From the NCBI RefSeq assembly GCF_017254845.1, contig NZ_JAFKCU010000003.1, positions 686,270-750,269 of the forward strand: 64,000 nt of DNA, in the 5' to 3' direction. This document shows, in pieces, positions 1 to 9,404 of the stretch; the stretch's first letter is position 1; every line of letters begins with the position of its first letter. Made by a program: the position numbers and the translations under genes. Source of the DNA: Algoriphagus pacificus (GTDB lineage: Bacteria > Bacteroidota > Bacteroidia > Cytophagales > Cyclobacteriaceae). The notes beneath the pieces were generated by a model, which had not been told where the DNA came from, did no database searches, and saw nothing but the letters and a program-made list of their open reading frames with translations.

Positions 1-569
1 ATGCCTTGGGCGCTCGCTTTTATGAACTATTCAAGATACTTAAATCCGGTAGTGAAATAGAATTTTGTTTGACAGCAGAACAGAAAAACCAATTCAATCA
101 GTTTTTCGCACAAGTCCAAGATCAATACATTGCTTTGCAAGGGTTGGACTACATGGCTACTGTTCGTAGAATGGGTTTAGTTGCCTTTCGCATCAGTATG
201 ATTTTTACGGCTTTGCGAATTTTAGAAACTGGTGATACCAGCTCCCAGATGGTCTGTGAAGAGCGAGACTTTCAAGCTGCAATCAGTATGGTTAAAGTAC
301 TGGTGAAGCATTCGAGCAAAGTATTCAATGAGTTGCCGGAAGATGAAAAGCCCCCGTCTCGTAAAAACCGAAAGCAGAAGTTTTTGGAAGCTTTACCGAA
401 AAACTTCAACCGTCAGAAATACTTGGAAGTTGCCAAGGCATTGAATGTTGCCGACAAAACTGCGGAAGGTTACATCACTGAGTTCGCCAAAAAAGGATTG
501 ATCCATCGAGAAATGCAAGACCACTACATTAACCTTTCAGTAGATGACAACCCTACACCAACCAACTAG
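1..569 (+). CDS. DUF3987-family mobile-element protein, C-terminal part (5' end outside window)
   Basis: The frame is open from the window edge, so only the last 187 or so residues are visible and no start can be assigned. The segment has the all-helical look of the C-terminal half of DUF3987 proteins, which are primase/helicase-like proteins carried by Bacteroidota integrative and mobilisable elements. The last 70 residues (from about FLEALPKNF to the end) form a winged-helix-like region with a basic linker (SRKNRKQK). The gene reads toward the defence operon but is separated from it by about 160 bp with its own promoter, so it is probably a backbone gene of the element that carries the island. 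The family call rests on remembered similarity. Confidence 0.6.
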   Translation, partial: ALGARFYELFKILKSGSEIEFCLTAEQKNQFNQFFAQVQDQYIALQGLDYMATVRRMGLVAFRISMIFTALRILETGDTSSQMVCEERDFQAAISMVKVLVKHSSKVFNELPEDEKPPSRKNRKQKFLEALPKNFNRQKYLEVAKALNVADKTAEGYITEFAKKGLIHREMQDHYINLSVDDNPTPTN

Positions 570-693
570 CCAAATAAGGAAACTCAGGATTTTAAGGATG
601 TTAAGGACTTAGCTTCCTGAGTATCCCCTGTTTCCTTAATTTCCTGATTTCAAAATCTCTCAGGTAATTTCTTTTACTACACCTTTCTTTTCT

Positions 694-722
694 TATATTT
701 GACAAATATTGACAAGTCAAAT
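694..722 (+). promoter_or_regulatory. Promoter with overlapping repeat operator upstream of the XRE gene
   Basis: TATATTTG at 694-701 fits the Bacteroidota -7 consensus TAnnTTTG. It is overlapped by the inverted repeat ATTTGAC (697-703) / GTCAAAT (716-722) and by two direct TTGACAA copies at 699-705 and 709-715, exactly 10 bp apart. The XRE start codon is at 731. Such an arrangement is typical of an autoregulated promoter, with the XRE protein blocking polymerase. That the XRE protein binds here is inference. Confidence 0.5.
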
Positions 723-730
723 GAACGGCA

Positions 731-1027
731 ATGAATTATCTAGGTAATAGGGTTCGTGAGCTTCGGGAAACAAAAGGCATTCTGATGCGACAGGTAGCCG
801 CCTTCATCGAAGTGGATACTGCTTTAATTAGCAAACTGGAACGTGGAGAGAGAAAGGCGCAACGAGATCAAATCACCAAGATTGCTGAGTTCCTTGAAGC
901 GGACGAAAAGGAACTTACCCTCCTTTGGCTTGCAGATAGAATCACAGATGATATTAAGGACGAGCCACAGGCTCTTGAAGCCTTGAAGTTTGTAGAAAAA
1001 CAATTTAAAAAGAACCTAAATGGCTAA
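731..1027 (+). CDS. XRE-family helix-turn-helix regulator of the restriction/defence operon
   Basis: This 98-residue protein has a Cro/CI-type HTH in residues 4-60 (RVRELRETKG, then LISKLERGERK as the recognition helix region) and a short helical tail. Single-domain XRE proteins directly upstream of hsdM are common in Bacteroidota type I restriction loci, where they act as controller proteins that delay restriction until methylation is established. The stop overlaps the start of hsdM by 8 bp, so the two are translationally coupled. Operator-like repeats lie just upstream (694-722), suggesting autoregulation. The HTH call is firm; the controller role is inferred from position. Confidence 0.85.
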   Translation: MNYLGNRVRELRETKGILMRQVAAFIEVDTALISKLERGERKAQRDQITKIAEFLEADEKELTLLWLADRITDDIKDEPQALEALKFVEKQFKKNLNG

Positions 1028-3266
1028 AAAAGAAAAAGACATCCAAGAAGAATCAATCGAAAAGAAACTCTGGAAGTCAGCAGATAAGCTCCGTAAGAAT
1101 ATGGATGCTGCCGAATACAAGCATGTGGTGTTGGGCTTAATCTTCCTCAAATACATTTCAGATGCCTTTGAAGAATTGTACCAGAAGTTAAAGACAGGTG
1201 AAGGAGAATATGAAGGTGCTGATGCGGAAGACAAAAACGAGTATGTAGCTGAAAAGGTCTTTTATGTTCCACCACAAGCCCGTTGGTCTTTCCTGATGGG
1301 TAGAGCGAAACAACCTACTATTGGTAAAGATGTAGATGATGCGATGGAATCTTTGGAAAAAGACAATATTTCATTAAAAGGAGTTTTACCGAAGGTTTAT
1401 GCAAAAACTAATTTGGACAAACAAAGTCTTGGGTCTCTTATTGATTTAATAGGTACGATAGCACTTGGTGACAAGGTTTCACGCAGTAAGGATGTTTTAG
1501 GGCAGATTTACGAATATTTCTTAGGCCGATTTGCACTTGCGGAAGGGAAAAAGGGTGGTCAGTTTTACACCCCTCGAAATGTTGTTGAATTATTGGTAGA
1601 ACTTATTGAGCCTTACGAAGGCAGAGTCTTTGATCCTTGCTGTGGTTCTGGCGGGATGTTTGTCCAAAGTGATCGTTTTGTTCAATATCATCAAGACCAC
1701 TACAATGCTGAAAAAAATAAACTTCAATTAAATCCATCAGATAGGATTTCTATTTACGGTCAAGAAAGCAATGAGACCACATGGCGTTTATGCAAAATGA
1801 ATTTAGCAATTCGTGGAATTGATAGTTCGAACGTAAGATGGAATAATGAAGGGTCTTTCTTGAATGACGCACACAAAGATTTAAAAGCTGATTTTATAAT
1901 TGCCAATCCACCCTTTAATGATAGTGATTGGAGTGGCGAGTTGCTTAGAAATGATGGACGATGGATTTTTGGCGTGCCACCAGCATCCAATGCGAACTTT
2001 GCTTGGTTTCAACATTTTCTGTACCACCTATCACCGAATGGTGTTGCTGGAATTGTAATGCATGGTGGAGCTGCTTCCAATAAAGGCCAGCAAGAATCTT
2101 CAATAAGAAAAAAAATTGTTGAAGCTAATCTAGTTGATTGCATTATAGCACTTCCTACACAGCTGTTTTACAATACAACTTTACCTGTTCACATATGGAT
2201 TTTAAGACGAAATAAATCTTTGAACAAAAATTATGGTTTGAGACCTAACGAGATTTTAATGATAGATGCCTACAATTTGGGCACAATGATAGAAAGTACA
2301 CAAAGAGAGTTATCTGATGAAGACTTGGCGTTAATTATCAATACTTATCATGATTGGCGTAATTCATCAGAAAACTATTCTGACACACCGGGCTTCTGTA
2401 AATCTGTGTCACAAGCTGATATTACGGCAAAATCTTTCATTCTAGCCCCAAATAGATATATAGATAGAATCAAACGTCACAGAGAAATACCTTTCAAATC
2501 TGATGTTCAAGATCATTTAGCAACGTTAACAAGTTATGTCAATAAATTAGGTTCATTCTTAAATTCTTTGGACACTCAATCAGATGGCCTTAAGGAAAAT
2601 TACTTCAATGCTTTTGATGATAGCAAATATGATAAGTCAAAATGGGTTCCAACGGAGCTGAATGAAATTGTAGATACAGTGATTTCGGGCAATTGGGGAA
2701 ATGCAGAGCCTAAAAAGAATAATATTGCAGTTAAAGTAATCAGGGGTACCGATCTACCTAATATTCCATTATTTAACTTACACAAAACACCAACAAGATA
2801 TATATCTAGTGATAAAGCGGAAGAAATCTCCCTTATTCCAGGTGATATTGTTGTGGAGATGTCCGGGGGAAGTAAAGATCAGCCTACTGGAAGGATTGGA
2901 TTTATAACTCCTGAACTTTTAGATTTTTTTGGCATGCCATTGATATGCAGTAATTTCTGTAAAGTAATTCGTTTAAACCCTAGTGCAGTTAATCCTTATT
3001 GGTTCTTTTATTATTGGATGCTTTCTTATGATGATGGCTTAACAACTCGTTACGAAAACCAGCCAAGTGGGATAAAAAACTTCCAATTAGATGAATATCT
3101 AGATAGCGAAATTATTCTGCTTCCTCCTGATGATGTTCAACAAGCCATATCTAATGAATTAAGTATTCTATTCGACCTGAAAAATAAGATGAATTATACG
3201 TCAAGCCTTCTCAAAAATTTAATGCACAAAGGATTTGAAAACATCTATTATGAATTCGATAAATAA
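1020..3266 (+). CDS. hsdM: Type I restriction-modification methyltransferase HsdM fused to a half-size HsdS
   Basis: The 748-residue protein is much longer than a usual HsdM (about 500). Residues 1-150 are the HsdM N-terminal helical domain. Next comes an N6-adenine methyltransferase domain with motif I DPCCGSGGMF at 205-214 and motif IV NPPF at 296-299. From about residue 500 a helical spacer leads into one target-recognition-domain-like region (about 541-748) ending in the helix typical of HsdS conserved regions. No separate hsdS is visible between here and hsdR, so specificity is probably carried by this half-S, which would have to dimerise to read a bipartite site. It overlaps the XRE gene by 8 bp and lies 40 bp before the RT gene. 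Methylase identity is certain; the S-fusion is read from sequence character and length. Confidence 0.9.
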   Translation: MAKKEKDIQEESIEKKLWKSADKLRKNMDAAEYKHVVLGLIFLKYISDAFEELYQKLKTGEGEYEGADAEDKNEYVAEKVFYVPPQARWSFLMGRAKQPTIGKDVDDAMESLEKDNISLKGVLPKVYAKTNLDKQSLGSLIDLIGTIALGDKVSRSKDVLGQIYEYFLGRFALAEGKKGGQFYTPRNVVELLVELIEPYEGRVFDPCCGSGGMFVQSDRFVQYHQDHYNAEKNKLQLNPSDRISIYGQESNETTWRLCKMNLAIRGIDSSNVRWNNEGSFLNDAHKDLKADFIIANPPFNDSDWSGELLRNDGRWIFGVPPASNANFAWFQHFLYHLSPNGVAGIVMHGGAASNKGQQESSIRKKIVEANLVDCIIALPTQLFYNTTLPVHIWILRRNKSLNKNYGLRPNEILMIDAYNLGTMIESTQRELSDEDLALIINTYHDWRNSSENYSDTPGFCKSVSQADITAKSFILAPNRYIDRIKRHREIPFKSDVQDHLATLTSYVNKLGSFLNSLDTQSDGLKENYFNAFDDSKYDKSKWVPTELNEIVDTVISGNWGNAEPKKNNIAVKVIRGTDLPNIPLFNLHKTPTRYISSDKAEEISLIPGDIVVEMSGGSKDQPTGRIGFITPELLDFFGMPLICSNFCKVIRLNPSAVNPYWFFYYWMLSYDDGLTTRYENQPSGIKNFQLDEYLDSEIILLPPDDVQQAISNELSILFDLKNKMNYTSSLLKNLMHKGFENIYYEFDK

Positions 3267-3306
3267 AGCATTTTGAGCTAAAGTTTGATCAATACAAATA
3301 TTAATT

Positions 3307-4815
3307 ATGAGAAGACTAATTCAACTATCAGCAGAAGAAGCAAGAGCCTTTCTATTGAAACAAGAAAGCTATGTCAACTTTGACTTGCCTTTGTACTTCA
3401 CATTCCAAGATGTACTAAACAATATCCATGCTGATCTGAATGGAAGCCTTCTCTCAGATTTTAGAGCCTCCTCACCAAGAGATTTTGACGACATAAATTA
3501 TAAGCTACTAACTAACAAGGATGGTAAATATGCCTGGAGACCGTTTCAACTGATCCACCCAGCCATTTATGTGTCATTGGTGCATCGAATTACTGAACCT
3601 GATAATTGGACCCTTATCCAAGAACGATTTACAGTATTCAGTGCCAATGATAAAATAGAATGCCATAGTATTCCTGTCGTCTCAGAATCAGAAGACAAAA
3701 CGGACAAAGATGCTCAAATCTATACTTGGTGGCAGTTGATTGAACAACGCTCAATTTCGTTGGCACTGGATTATCAGTACATGCTTCAAACGGATATTTC
3801 AGACTGCTATGGTTCGATTTACACTCACTCAGTCCCTTGGGCATTGCACACCAAAGAAGTAGCCAAAAGACGTGAGAATAGAAATAGGAATGCGTTGATT
3901 GGTGTAGCTATTGATAACCACCTTCAGGACATGAGTTTCGGGCAAACAAATGGCATTCCTCAAGGTAGCAGCTTAATGGATTTTATTGCCGAAATGGTTC
4001 TGGGTTATGTTGATTCATTGCTCACAGACAAAATCAATGAAATAGGCATCACCAATTATCGCATCCTGCGCTATCGTGATGACTACCGCATTTTTTCCAA
4101 CAATCCATTTGAAGCTGACCAGATCACCAAAGCCCTTTCGGAGATACTTTCTGAAATGGGGCTGAAACTGAATGCTGATAAAACAGAAGCATCAGATAAC
4201 GTAATTAAAAGCTCAATTAAACCAGACAAAAGGTATTGGATAGCAAATAAGCGTATCACAGAAAACAAACAGAAATGGCTCATTCAAATGCACTTGCTTT
4301 CAGAGCAGTTTCCTAATTCCGGAACACTGGACACGCAAATGAGAGAGTTCCTTAAAGTGATACAAAATAGTGAGCGTGAAGACCCAAACATTCATACATT
4401 AATCAGTTTGGTGGTGGAAATCGCCTATCGAAACCCAAGGGTTTCTCCAACTGCGATTGCTATACTCACTTTTCTTCTCAATCAAATTGAAAATGAAAAT
4501 GAAAGAAAAGGTACGATAGGCCGAATAAAAAGCAAGTTTGAACAGATACCGAACTCTGGCCTATTGAAGGTATGGTTACAAAGGCTCTATCTCAAAATTG
4601 ATGATTCAATTGTGTATGAAGAAGCACTTTGCAATAAGGTACTTACTCCTACTACTTCGATTTGGAATACCGATTGGCTAAACGCCAATCTTAAAGCAGT
4701 GATTGATAACACGCCAATTGTTGATTATGCAAGTGTGGAAGCCTTACAAGCGGTAGTTACAGAAGATGAAGTGGAAAATATTGTTGAAGCCAAGGCGTAT
4801 GATTATCAAGAGTAA
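3307..4815 (+). CDS. Reverse transcriptase of the Abi/UG (defence-associated) type
   Basis: This 502-residue protein has a complete RT core. An early motif WRPFQLIHP lies at about 77-85. Motif A is QTDISDCYGSIYTHS at 161-175, with catalytic D163. Motif B is GIPQGSSLMDFIAEM at 216-230. Motif C is RYRDDY at 255-260, with D258 and D259. The 'TDIs..Y.SIYTHS' form of motif A and the YRDD variant of motif C fit the unknown-group/Abi RTs involved in phage defence better than group II intron or retron RTs. The C-terminal 200 residues are helical with no recognisable maturase domain. No retron-like msr/msd space exists: the upstream gap is 40 bp. It sits between hsdM and hsdR, where hsdS is normally found, followed by a DUF3800 gene 22 bp away. 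Exact UG class is not assigned. Confidence 0.85.
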   Translation: MRRLIQLSAEEARAFLLKQESYVNFDLPLYFTFQDVLNNIHADLNGSLLSDFRASSPRDFDDINYKLLTNKDGKYAWRPFQLIHPAIYVSLVHRITEPDNWTLIQERFTVFSANDKIECHSIPVVSESEDKTDKDAQIYTWWQLIEQRSISLALDYQYMLQTDISDCYGSIYTHSVPWALHTKEVAKRRENRNRNALIGVAIDNHLQDMSFGQTNGIPQGSSLMDFIAEMVLGYVDSLLTDKINEIGITNYRILRYRDDYRIFSNNPFEADQITKALSEILSEMGLKLNADKTEASDNVIKSSIKPDKRYWIANKRITENKQKWLIQMHLLSEQFPNSGTLDTQMREFLKVIQNSEREDPNIHTLISLVVEIAYRNPRVSPTAIAILTFLLNQIENENERKGTIGRIKSKFEQIPNSGLLKVWLQRLYLKIDDSIVYEEALCNKVLTPTTSIWNTDWLNANLKAVIDNTPIVDYASVEALQAVVTEDEVENIVEAKAYDYQE

Positions 4816-4837
4816 AATGAGATTAAAATAAAAAAGC

Positions 4838-5545
4838 ATGTTGCGTTTAGAATACAATATATATTGTGATGAAAGCTGCCATTTACCCAATGACAATAGT
4901 AAGGTAATGGTGCTCGGTGCGACTTGGTGTCCTACCGCCAAAAGGCGAGAAATATTCACCCGCATCAGAGAAATCAAAGTCAAGCATGGTTTTAAACCCG
5001 ATTTTGAAATCAAGTGGAATAAAGTATCTCCGGCTGGAGTTGCTTTTTACATGGAGATTATCAATTACTTTTTTGATGATGACGACATTCATTTCAGAGC
5101 CTTGGTAGTACCTAATAAACAAGACCTTAATCATGAAGCCTTTAACCAAGATCATGATACCTTCTATTATAAAATGTATTTCGATTTATTGAAGGTCATC
5201 CTAAGTCCCGATTGTGCATACAACATTTACATTGACATTAAGGACACGAAGAGTCAGGAAAAAGTAGAGCACCTTCAAAATGTACTGCGCAACAATCATT
5301 ATGATTATCATAAGCAGATTGTTCAAAAGATTCAACAGGTACATAGCCATGAAGTAGAGTTACTCCAAATAACAGACATGCTTACAGGAGCCATATCATA
5401 TTTACACAGGGGTTTGTCTTCAAATGCTGGTAAAATGGCACTGATTGATAGGATCAAAAAGCGATCTGGGTATTCACTTACTCAATCTACCCTCTACAAG
5501 GAGAACAAATTCAATTTATTCATCTGGAAACCAAGAGCAGTATGA
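4838..5545 (+). CDS. DUF3800-domain protein (RNase H-like fold)
   Basis: The 235-residue protein opens with the family signature YCDES (D11, E12, S13). Other family-like acidic sites are NIYIDIKD in the middle and LLQITDMLTGA near the C-terminus. DUF3800 proteins are predicted to have an RNase H/retroviral-integrase-like fold with acidic residues that could bind metal. They occur often in phage-defence and mobile loci, but their biochemical activity is mostly unknown. The gene starts 22 bp after the RT stop and shares an ATGA overlap with the next gene, so the three are very likely co-translated. A nuclease role acting on RT product or template is speculation. Confidence 0.75.
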   Translation: MLRLEYNIYCDESCHLPNDNSKVMVLGATWCPTAKRREIFTRIREIKVKHGFKPDFEIKWNKVSPAGVAFYMEIINYFFDDDDIHFRALVVPNKQDLNHEAFNQDHDTFYYKMYFDLLKVILSPDCAYNIYIDIKDTKSQEKVEHLQNVLRNNHYDYHKQIVQKIQQVHSHEVELLQITDMLTGAISYLHRGLSSNAGKMALIDRIKKRSGYSLTQSTLYKENKFNLFIWKPRAV

Positions 5546-6051
5546 GTGGAGCAGTGAACGAATTGGAACTTCCTGAAATAATCACTCTGAATGAATATGG
5601 TGGAGACTTTACTTCCTATTTGGAAGCAGTTTACGCAATTTTCAAAAGGGATTTTATTGATAGCTCCCCGAGATATGAAGGAAAAAGGTTGGCACTAAAA
5701 AAACATCCATATATAGAAGGAAAAGAGTACACTTTTTATCACTTCACACATGATGGGGATATTGAGACCGATAGATTGCCAAATTTGAGAAGATTAGAGC
5801 GAATGCCTTTTCCTAGGCCCTTGATCGATAATTCAACACATCCATATCTAAAGGTATGGCGCAACAAAAGGGGCAACAAAGAAAGGATATTGATTTACCA
5901 TGAAGCAGAAGCCTATTTGGTAGTACTGGAAGATCGGGGTGATTACATTCTGCCGTGGACAGCCTATCTGGTAGAATATAGTAATAGACAGAAAAAGCTA
6001 ATTGATGAATATGAAGCCTATATAAAAGCCAAAACCGCTCAGGGTAACTGA
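5542..6051 (+). CDS. Unknown 169-residue protein, third gene of the RT cassette (possible BECR-like RNase)
   Basis: I cannot name a family with confidence. The protein is soluble, without signal peptide or membrane segment. Its C-terminal half is the most conserved-looking part: a basic strand (KVWRNKRGNKERILIYHE), then YLVVLEDRGDYILPWTAY and a charged helix. This Arg/Trp-Thr pattern resembles phage-type Barnase-EndoU-ColicinE5-RelE (BECR) fold nucleases, but I only note the resemblance. The start ATG overlaps the DUF3800 stop (ATGA), which fixes the start and implies coupled expression. An 86-bp gap without a terminator follows before hsdR. Confidence 0.7.
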   Translation: MSGAVNELELPEIITLNEYGGDFTSYLEAVYAIFKRDFIDSSPRYEGKRLALKKHPYIEGKEYTFYHFTHDGDIETDRLPNLRRLERMPFPRPLIDNSTHPYLKVWRNKRGNKERILIYHEAEAYLVVLEDRGDYILPWTAYLVEYSNRQKKLIDEYEAYIKAKTAQGN

Positions 6052-6137
6052 ACGGTCTCTTTTCTCCTTTGACACATGGTCATTGAGATAGTGCAAATGT
6101 ATGCAATTAGAACGAATGAAACAATAGAAAAGTTTAA

Positions 6138-9100
6138 ATGAGCAAGATAACCGAATCAGAAATTGAGCTTTATGCCCTCGAAGAACTGGAAAATCAAGGT
6201 TTCCAATATCTTCATGGCCCTGCCATTGCCCATGATGGTGAAAATCCTTTACGGCAAGATTATGGGCAGGTCATATTAAGCACGAAGCTCCAGGAGATTC
6301 TTCCTGTAATAAATCCGCAGTTACCAAATGAAGCCATATTTCAGGCAATAAAAGAAGTGGAACGGATTCAATCACCTGATTTGCTCAAAAACAACGAAGA
6401 CTTTCATCGTTTTCTCACGGACGGCATCCCTGTTTCATACCGTTTAAACGGAGTTGAAAAAAACGACTATTGTTGGTTGATTGATTTTGAAAGACCAGAA
6501 AGCAACTCTTTCCTTGCTGTGAATCAATTTACCATTCTCGAAAACAACAATAACAAAAGACCTGATATACTGCTATTCATCAACGGCATTCCCTTGGTAG
6601 TAGTTGAACTCAAGAATGCAGCAGACGAAAACGCAACCGTAAGAAAGGCGTTTGACCAGATCCAAACCTATAAAGCGACCATCCCTACATTGTTTAACTA
6701 CAATGCCTTTTGTATCGTATCAGATGGTCACGAATGCAAAGCGGGAACTATCTCGGCTGGATTCAGCCGTTACATGGCTTGGAAAACAGCGGATGGCAAT
6801 AAAGAAGCATCTAAGTTCAAACCGCAACTTGAAACCATGATTAAAGGGATGCTAACCCCATCCACCTTACTTGATTTGGTTCGCAACTTTATTGTCTTTG
6901 AAAAATCAAGAAAGGAAGACGCTAAAACTGGGATCATTCAAATTGAAACAGTTAAAAAGTTAGCAGCATATCACCAATACTTTGCAGTAAACAAGGCATT
7001 GATTAGCGCAAGTATTGCTTCTCGCCCCGATGGAGATAGGAAGGGTGGTGTAGTCTGGCATACACAGGGTTCTGGTAAATCTCTGTCAATGGTGTTTTTC
7101 TCGGGCAAATTGGTTCAGGCACTAAATAATCCAACAATTCTGGTCATTACAGATCGGAACGATTTAGATGACCAACTCTTTGACACTTTTGCTTCATCCA
7201 AACAGTTACTCAGGCAAGAACCAGTTCAAGCAAAAGATCGTGACCACTTAAAGGAGTTACTAAAAGTAGCCTCTGGGGGTATTGTCTTTACGACAATTCA
7301 AAAGTTTTTACCGGATGAAATAATTGACGATGATGGAAATAAGACTGGAAGAAAGAAAGAAATTTTTGACCTGCTTTCAAATCGTACCAATATCATTGTT
7401 ATTGCTGATGAAGCCCATAGAACGCAATACGGATTTGAAGCAAAAATTATAGAAGAACGTGATAAAGAATCCAAAGAAGTAATAGGCCAACGCATAGCCT
7501 ACGGCTTTGCTAAATACATGCGTGACGCACTTCCTAAAGCTACTTATGTAGGCTTTACAGGAACACCTGTAGAAGGTGAAGACAAGAACACACCTGCGGT
7601 CTTTGGTCATTATATAGATGTATATGACATTTCTGATGCGGTGGAAGATGGTGCTACAGTACGAATCTATTATGAAAGCCGTTTAGCAAAAATCAAATTG
7701 GATGATGAAGGCAAGCGAATCATTGAAGAGTTTGACAAAGAATTAGAACAGGAAGAACTCACAGAGAAGCAAAAGTCCAAGGCTAAATGGACTAAACTGG
7801 AAGCCATAGTGGGGCATCCTGACAGACTGAAAAACCTTGCTCAGGACATAGTAACTCATTTTGAAAACCGTCAATCTGTATTTGAAGGTAAAGGGATGAT
7901 AGTGGCCATGAGTCGCAGGATTGCAGCTGCTTTATATGCGGAAATCATTAAAGTTCGTCCCACTTGGCATGATGATGATTTATCAAAAGGAATAATCAAG
8001 GTAGTCATGACAGCCTCCAGTTCTGATGGTCCAGAAATGGAAAAGCATCATACCTCAAAGAAAGAAAGACTTGCATTAGCCAACAGAATGAAAGACCCTA
8101 ATGACCCATTGCAATTGGTCATTGTTCGGGATATGTGGCTCACTGGCTTTGATGCCCCAAGTATGCATACGCTTTATGTAGATAAACCTATGCGTGGACA
8201 TAACCTAATGCAAGCGATAGCAAGAGTTAACAGGGTATTTAAAGACAAACCTGGTGGCCTAGTAGTAGATTATTTAGGAATTGCTACAGACCTCAAGAAG
8301 GCTCTTTCCTTTTATTCAGATTCAGGTGGCAAAGGAGATCCAACGGAAACGCAAGAGAGAGCTGTAGAAATGCTCATGGAGAAATTGGAAGTAGTTCAGC
8401 AAATGTTCAATGAACAGAGTAAGTCACAATCTGACATTCTGGTTGAAGAACCACTTGCCTATTATCAAAATGCCTTTAGATTTAACTACAGAAGATTTTT
8501 TACAGCATCGCCTAGCGAAAAATTGTCAATAATTCTTCAGGCCGAAGAACACATTTTAGGGCTTGACAAAGGGAAAGAACGATTCATTAGAGAAGTAACA
8601 CTTTTGAGTAAGGTTTTCGCTCTTTCTGTTCCAAATGAAGATGCATTGGCGGTAAAAGATGATGTTGCATTCTTTCAAGCTGTAAAAGCAAGATTGGTAA
8701 AGTTTGATACTCCTTCCGGTGGTGGTAGGTCAGATGCCGATATGGAATCTGCAATTAAACAGGTGGTTGATGAAGCCCTAAGTTCAGATAAGGTAATAGA
8801 TATATTTGATGCAGCAGGTCTGCAAAAACCTGAAATTTCCATATTAAGCGAAGATTTCCTAATGGAAATTAAAGGAATGAAGCATCAAAACCTTGCCCTT
8901 GAACTCCTTAAAAAACTGCTTAATGATGAGATAAAAGTCCGCACAAAGCACAATCTAGTCAAAAGCAAGGCACTTCTGGAAATGCTAGAATCAGCAATCA
9001 AGAAATATCAAAATGGTTTGTTGACCACTGCCGAAATTATCCAAGAACTAATCGACTTGGCCAAAGAGATAAAGGCAGCAGACAAACGTGGTGAACAAAT

Positions 9101-9401
9101 GGGCATGAATGAAGATGAGCTAGCTTTTTATGATGCTTTAGAAGTAAATGACAGTGCTGTTCAAGTATTAGGTGATGATGCTTTGCGAATGATCGCTAGA
9201 GAGATTACTGATAAAGTTCGCTCGAATGCTTCAATAGATTGGACTATTAAAGAAAGTGTAAGAGCAAAACTAATGGTGTTGGTTCGTAGAACATTGAACA
9301 AGTACGGTTACCCACCAGACAAACAACCTAAAGCAATAGAAACAGTTCTGAAACAAGCTGAATTATTGGCAGATCATTTCACAAAAGACAAAAGTAAATA
9401 A
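6138..9401 (+). CDS. hsdR: Type I restriction enzyme R subunit (HsdR)
   Basis: The 1087-residue protein has the usual HsdR plan and length. The N-terminal PD-(D/E)XK nuclease shows PDILLFINGIPLVVVELKN, with the acidic D near residue 142 and ELK near 157-159. The SF2 translocase follows, with Walker A TQGSGKS near 308, the DEAH box DEAHRTQYG near 422 and GFTGTP near 473. The C-terminal helical part probably docks on the methylase. All key residues are present, so the enzyme looks active. It would cut unmodified DNA after ATP-driven translocation with the HsdM-S fusion at 1020. It is displaced from hsdM by the RT cassette and followed 3 bp later by a nuclease gene. Confidence 0.95.
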   Translation: MSKITESEIELYALEELENQGFQYLHGPAIAHDGENPLRQDYGQVILSTKLQEILPVINPQLPNEAIFQAIKEVERIQSPDLLKNNEDFHRFLTDGIPVSYRLNGVEKNDYCWLIDFERPESNSFLAVNQFTILENNNNKRPDILLFINGIPLVVVELKNAADENATVRKAFDQIQTYKATIPTLFNYNAFCIVSDGHECKAGTISAGFSRYMAWKTADGNKEASKFKPQLETMIKGMLTPSTLLDLVRNFIVFEKSRKEDAKTGIIQIETVKKLAAYHQYFAVNKALISASIASRPDGDRKGGVVWHTQGSGKSLSMVFFSGKLVQALNNPTILVITDRNDLDDQLFDTFASSKQLLRQEPVQAKDRDHLKELLKVASGGIVFTTIQKFLPDEIIDDDGNKTGRKKEIFDLLSNRTNIIVIADEAHRTQYGFEAKIIEERDKESKEVIGQRIAYGFAKYMRDALPKATYVGFTGTPVEGEDKNTPAVFGHYIDVYDISDAVEDGATVRIYYESRLAKIKLDDEGKRIIEEFDKELEQEELTEKQKSKAKWTKLEAIVGHPDRLKNLAQDIVTHFENRQSVFEGKGMIVAMSRRIAAALYAEIIKVRPTWHDDDLSKGIIKVVMTASSSDGPEMEKHHTSKKERLALANRMKDPNDPLQLVIVRDMWLTGFDAPSMHTLYVDKPMRGHNLMQAIARVNRVFKDKPGGLVVDYLGIATDLKKALSFYSDSGGKGDPTETQERAVEMLMEKLEVVQQMFNEQSKSQSDILVEEPLAYYQNAFRFNYRRFFTASPSEKLSIILQAEEHILGLDKGKERFIREVTLLSKVFALSVPNEDALAVKDDVAFFQAVKARLVKFDTPSGGGRSDADMESAIKQVVDEALSSDKVIDIFDAAGLQKPEISILSEDFLMEIKGMKHQNLALELLKKLLNDEIKVRTKHNLVKSKALLEMLESAIKKYQNGLLTTAEIIQELIDLAKEIKAADKRGEQMGMNEDELAFYDALEVNDSAVQVLGDDALRMIAREITDKVRSNASIDWTIKESVRAKLMVLVRRTLNKYGYPPDKQPKAIETVLKQAELLADHFTKDKSK

Positions 9402-9404
9402 GTA

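Noticed and set aside
3267-3306. Retron msr/msd RNA upstream of the RT
   Set aside because: Only 40 bp separate the genes and the RT motifs are of the Abi/UG form, so there is no room for a retron RNA.
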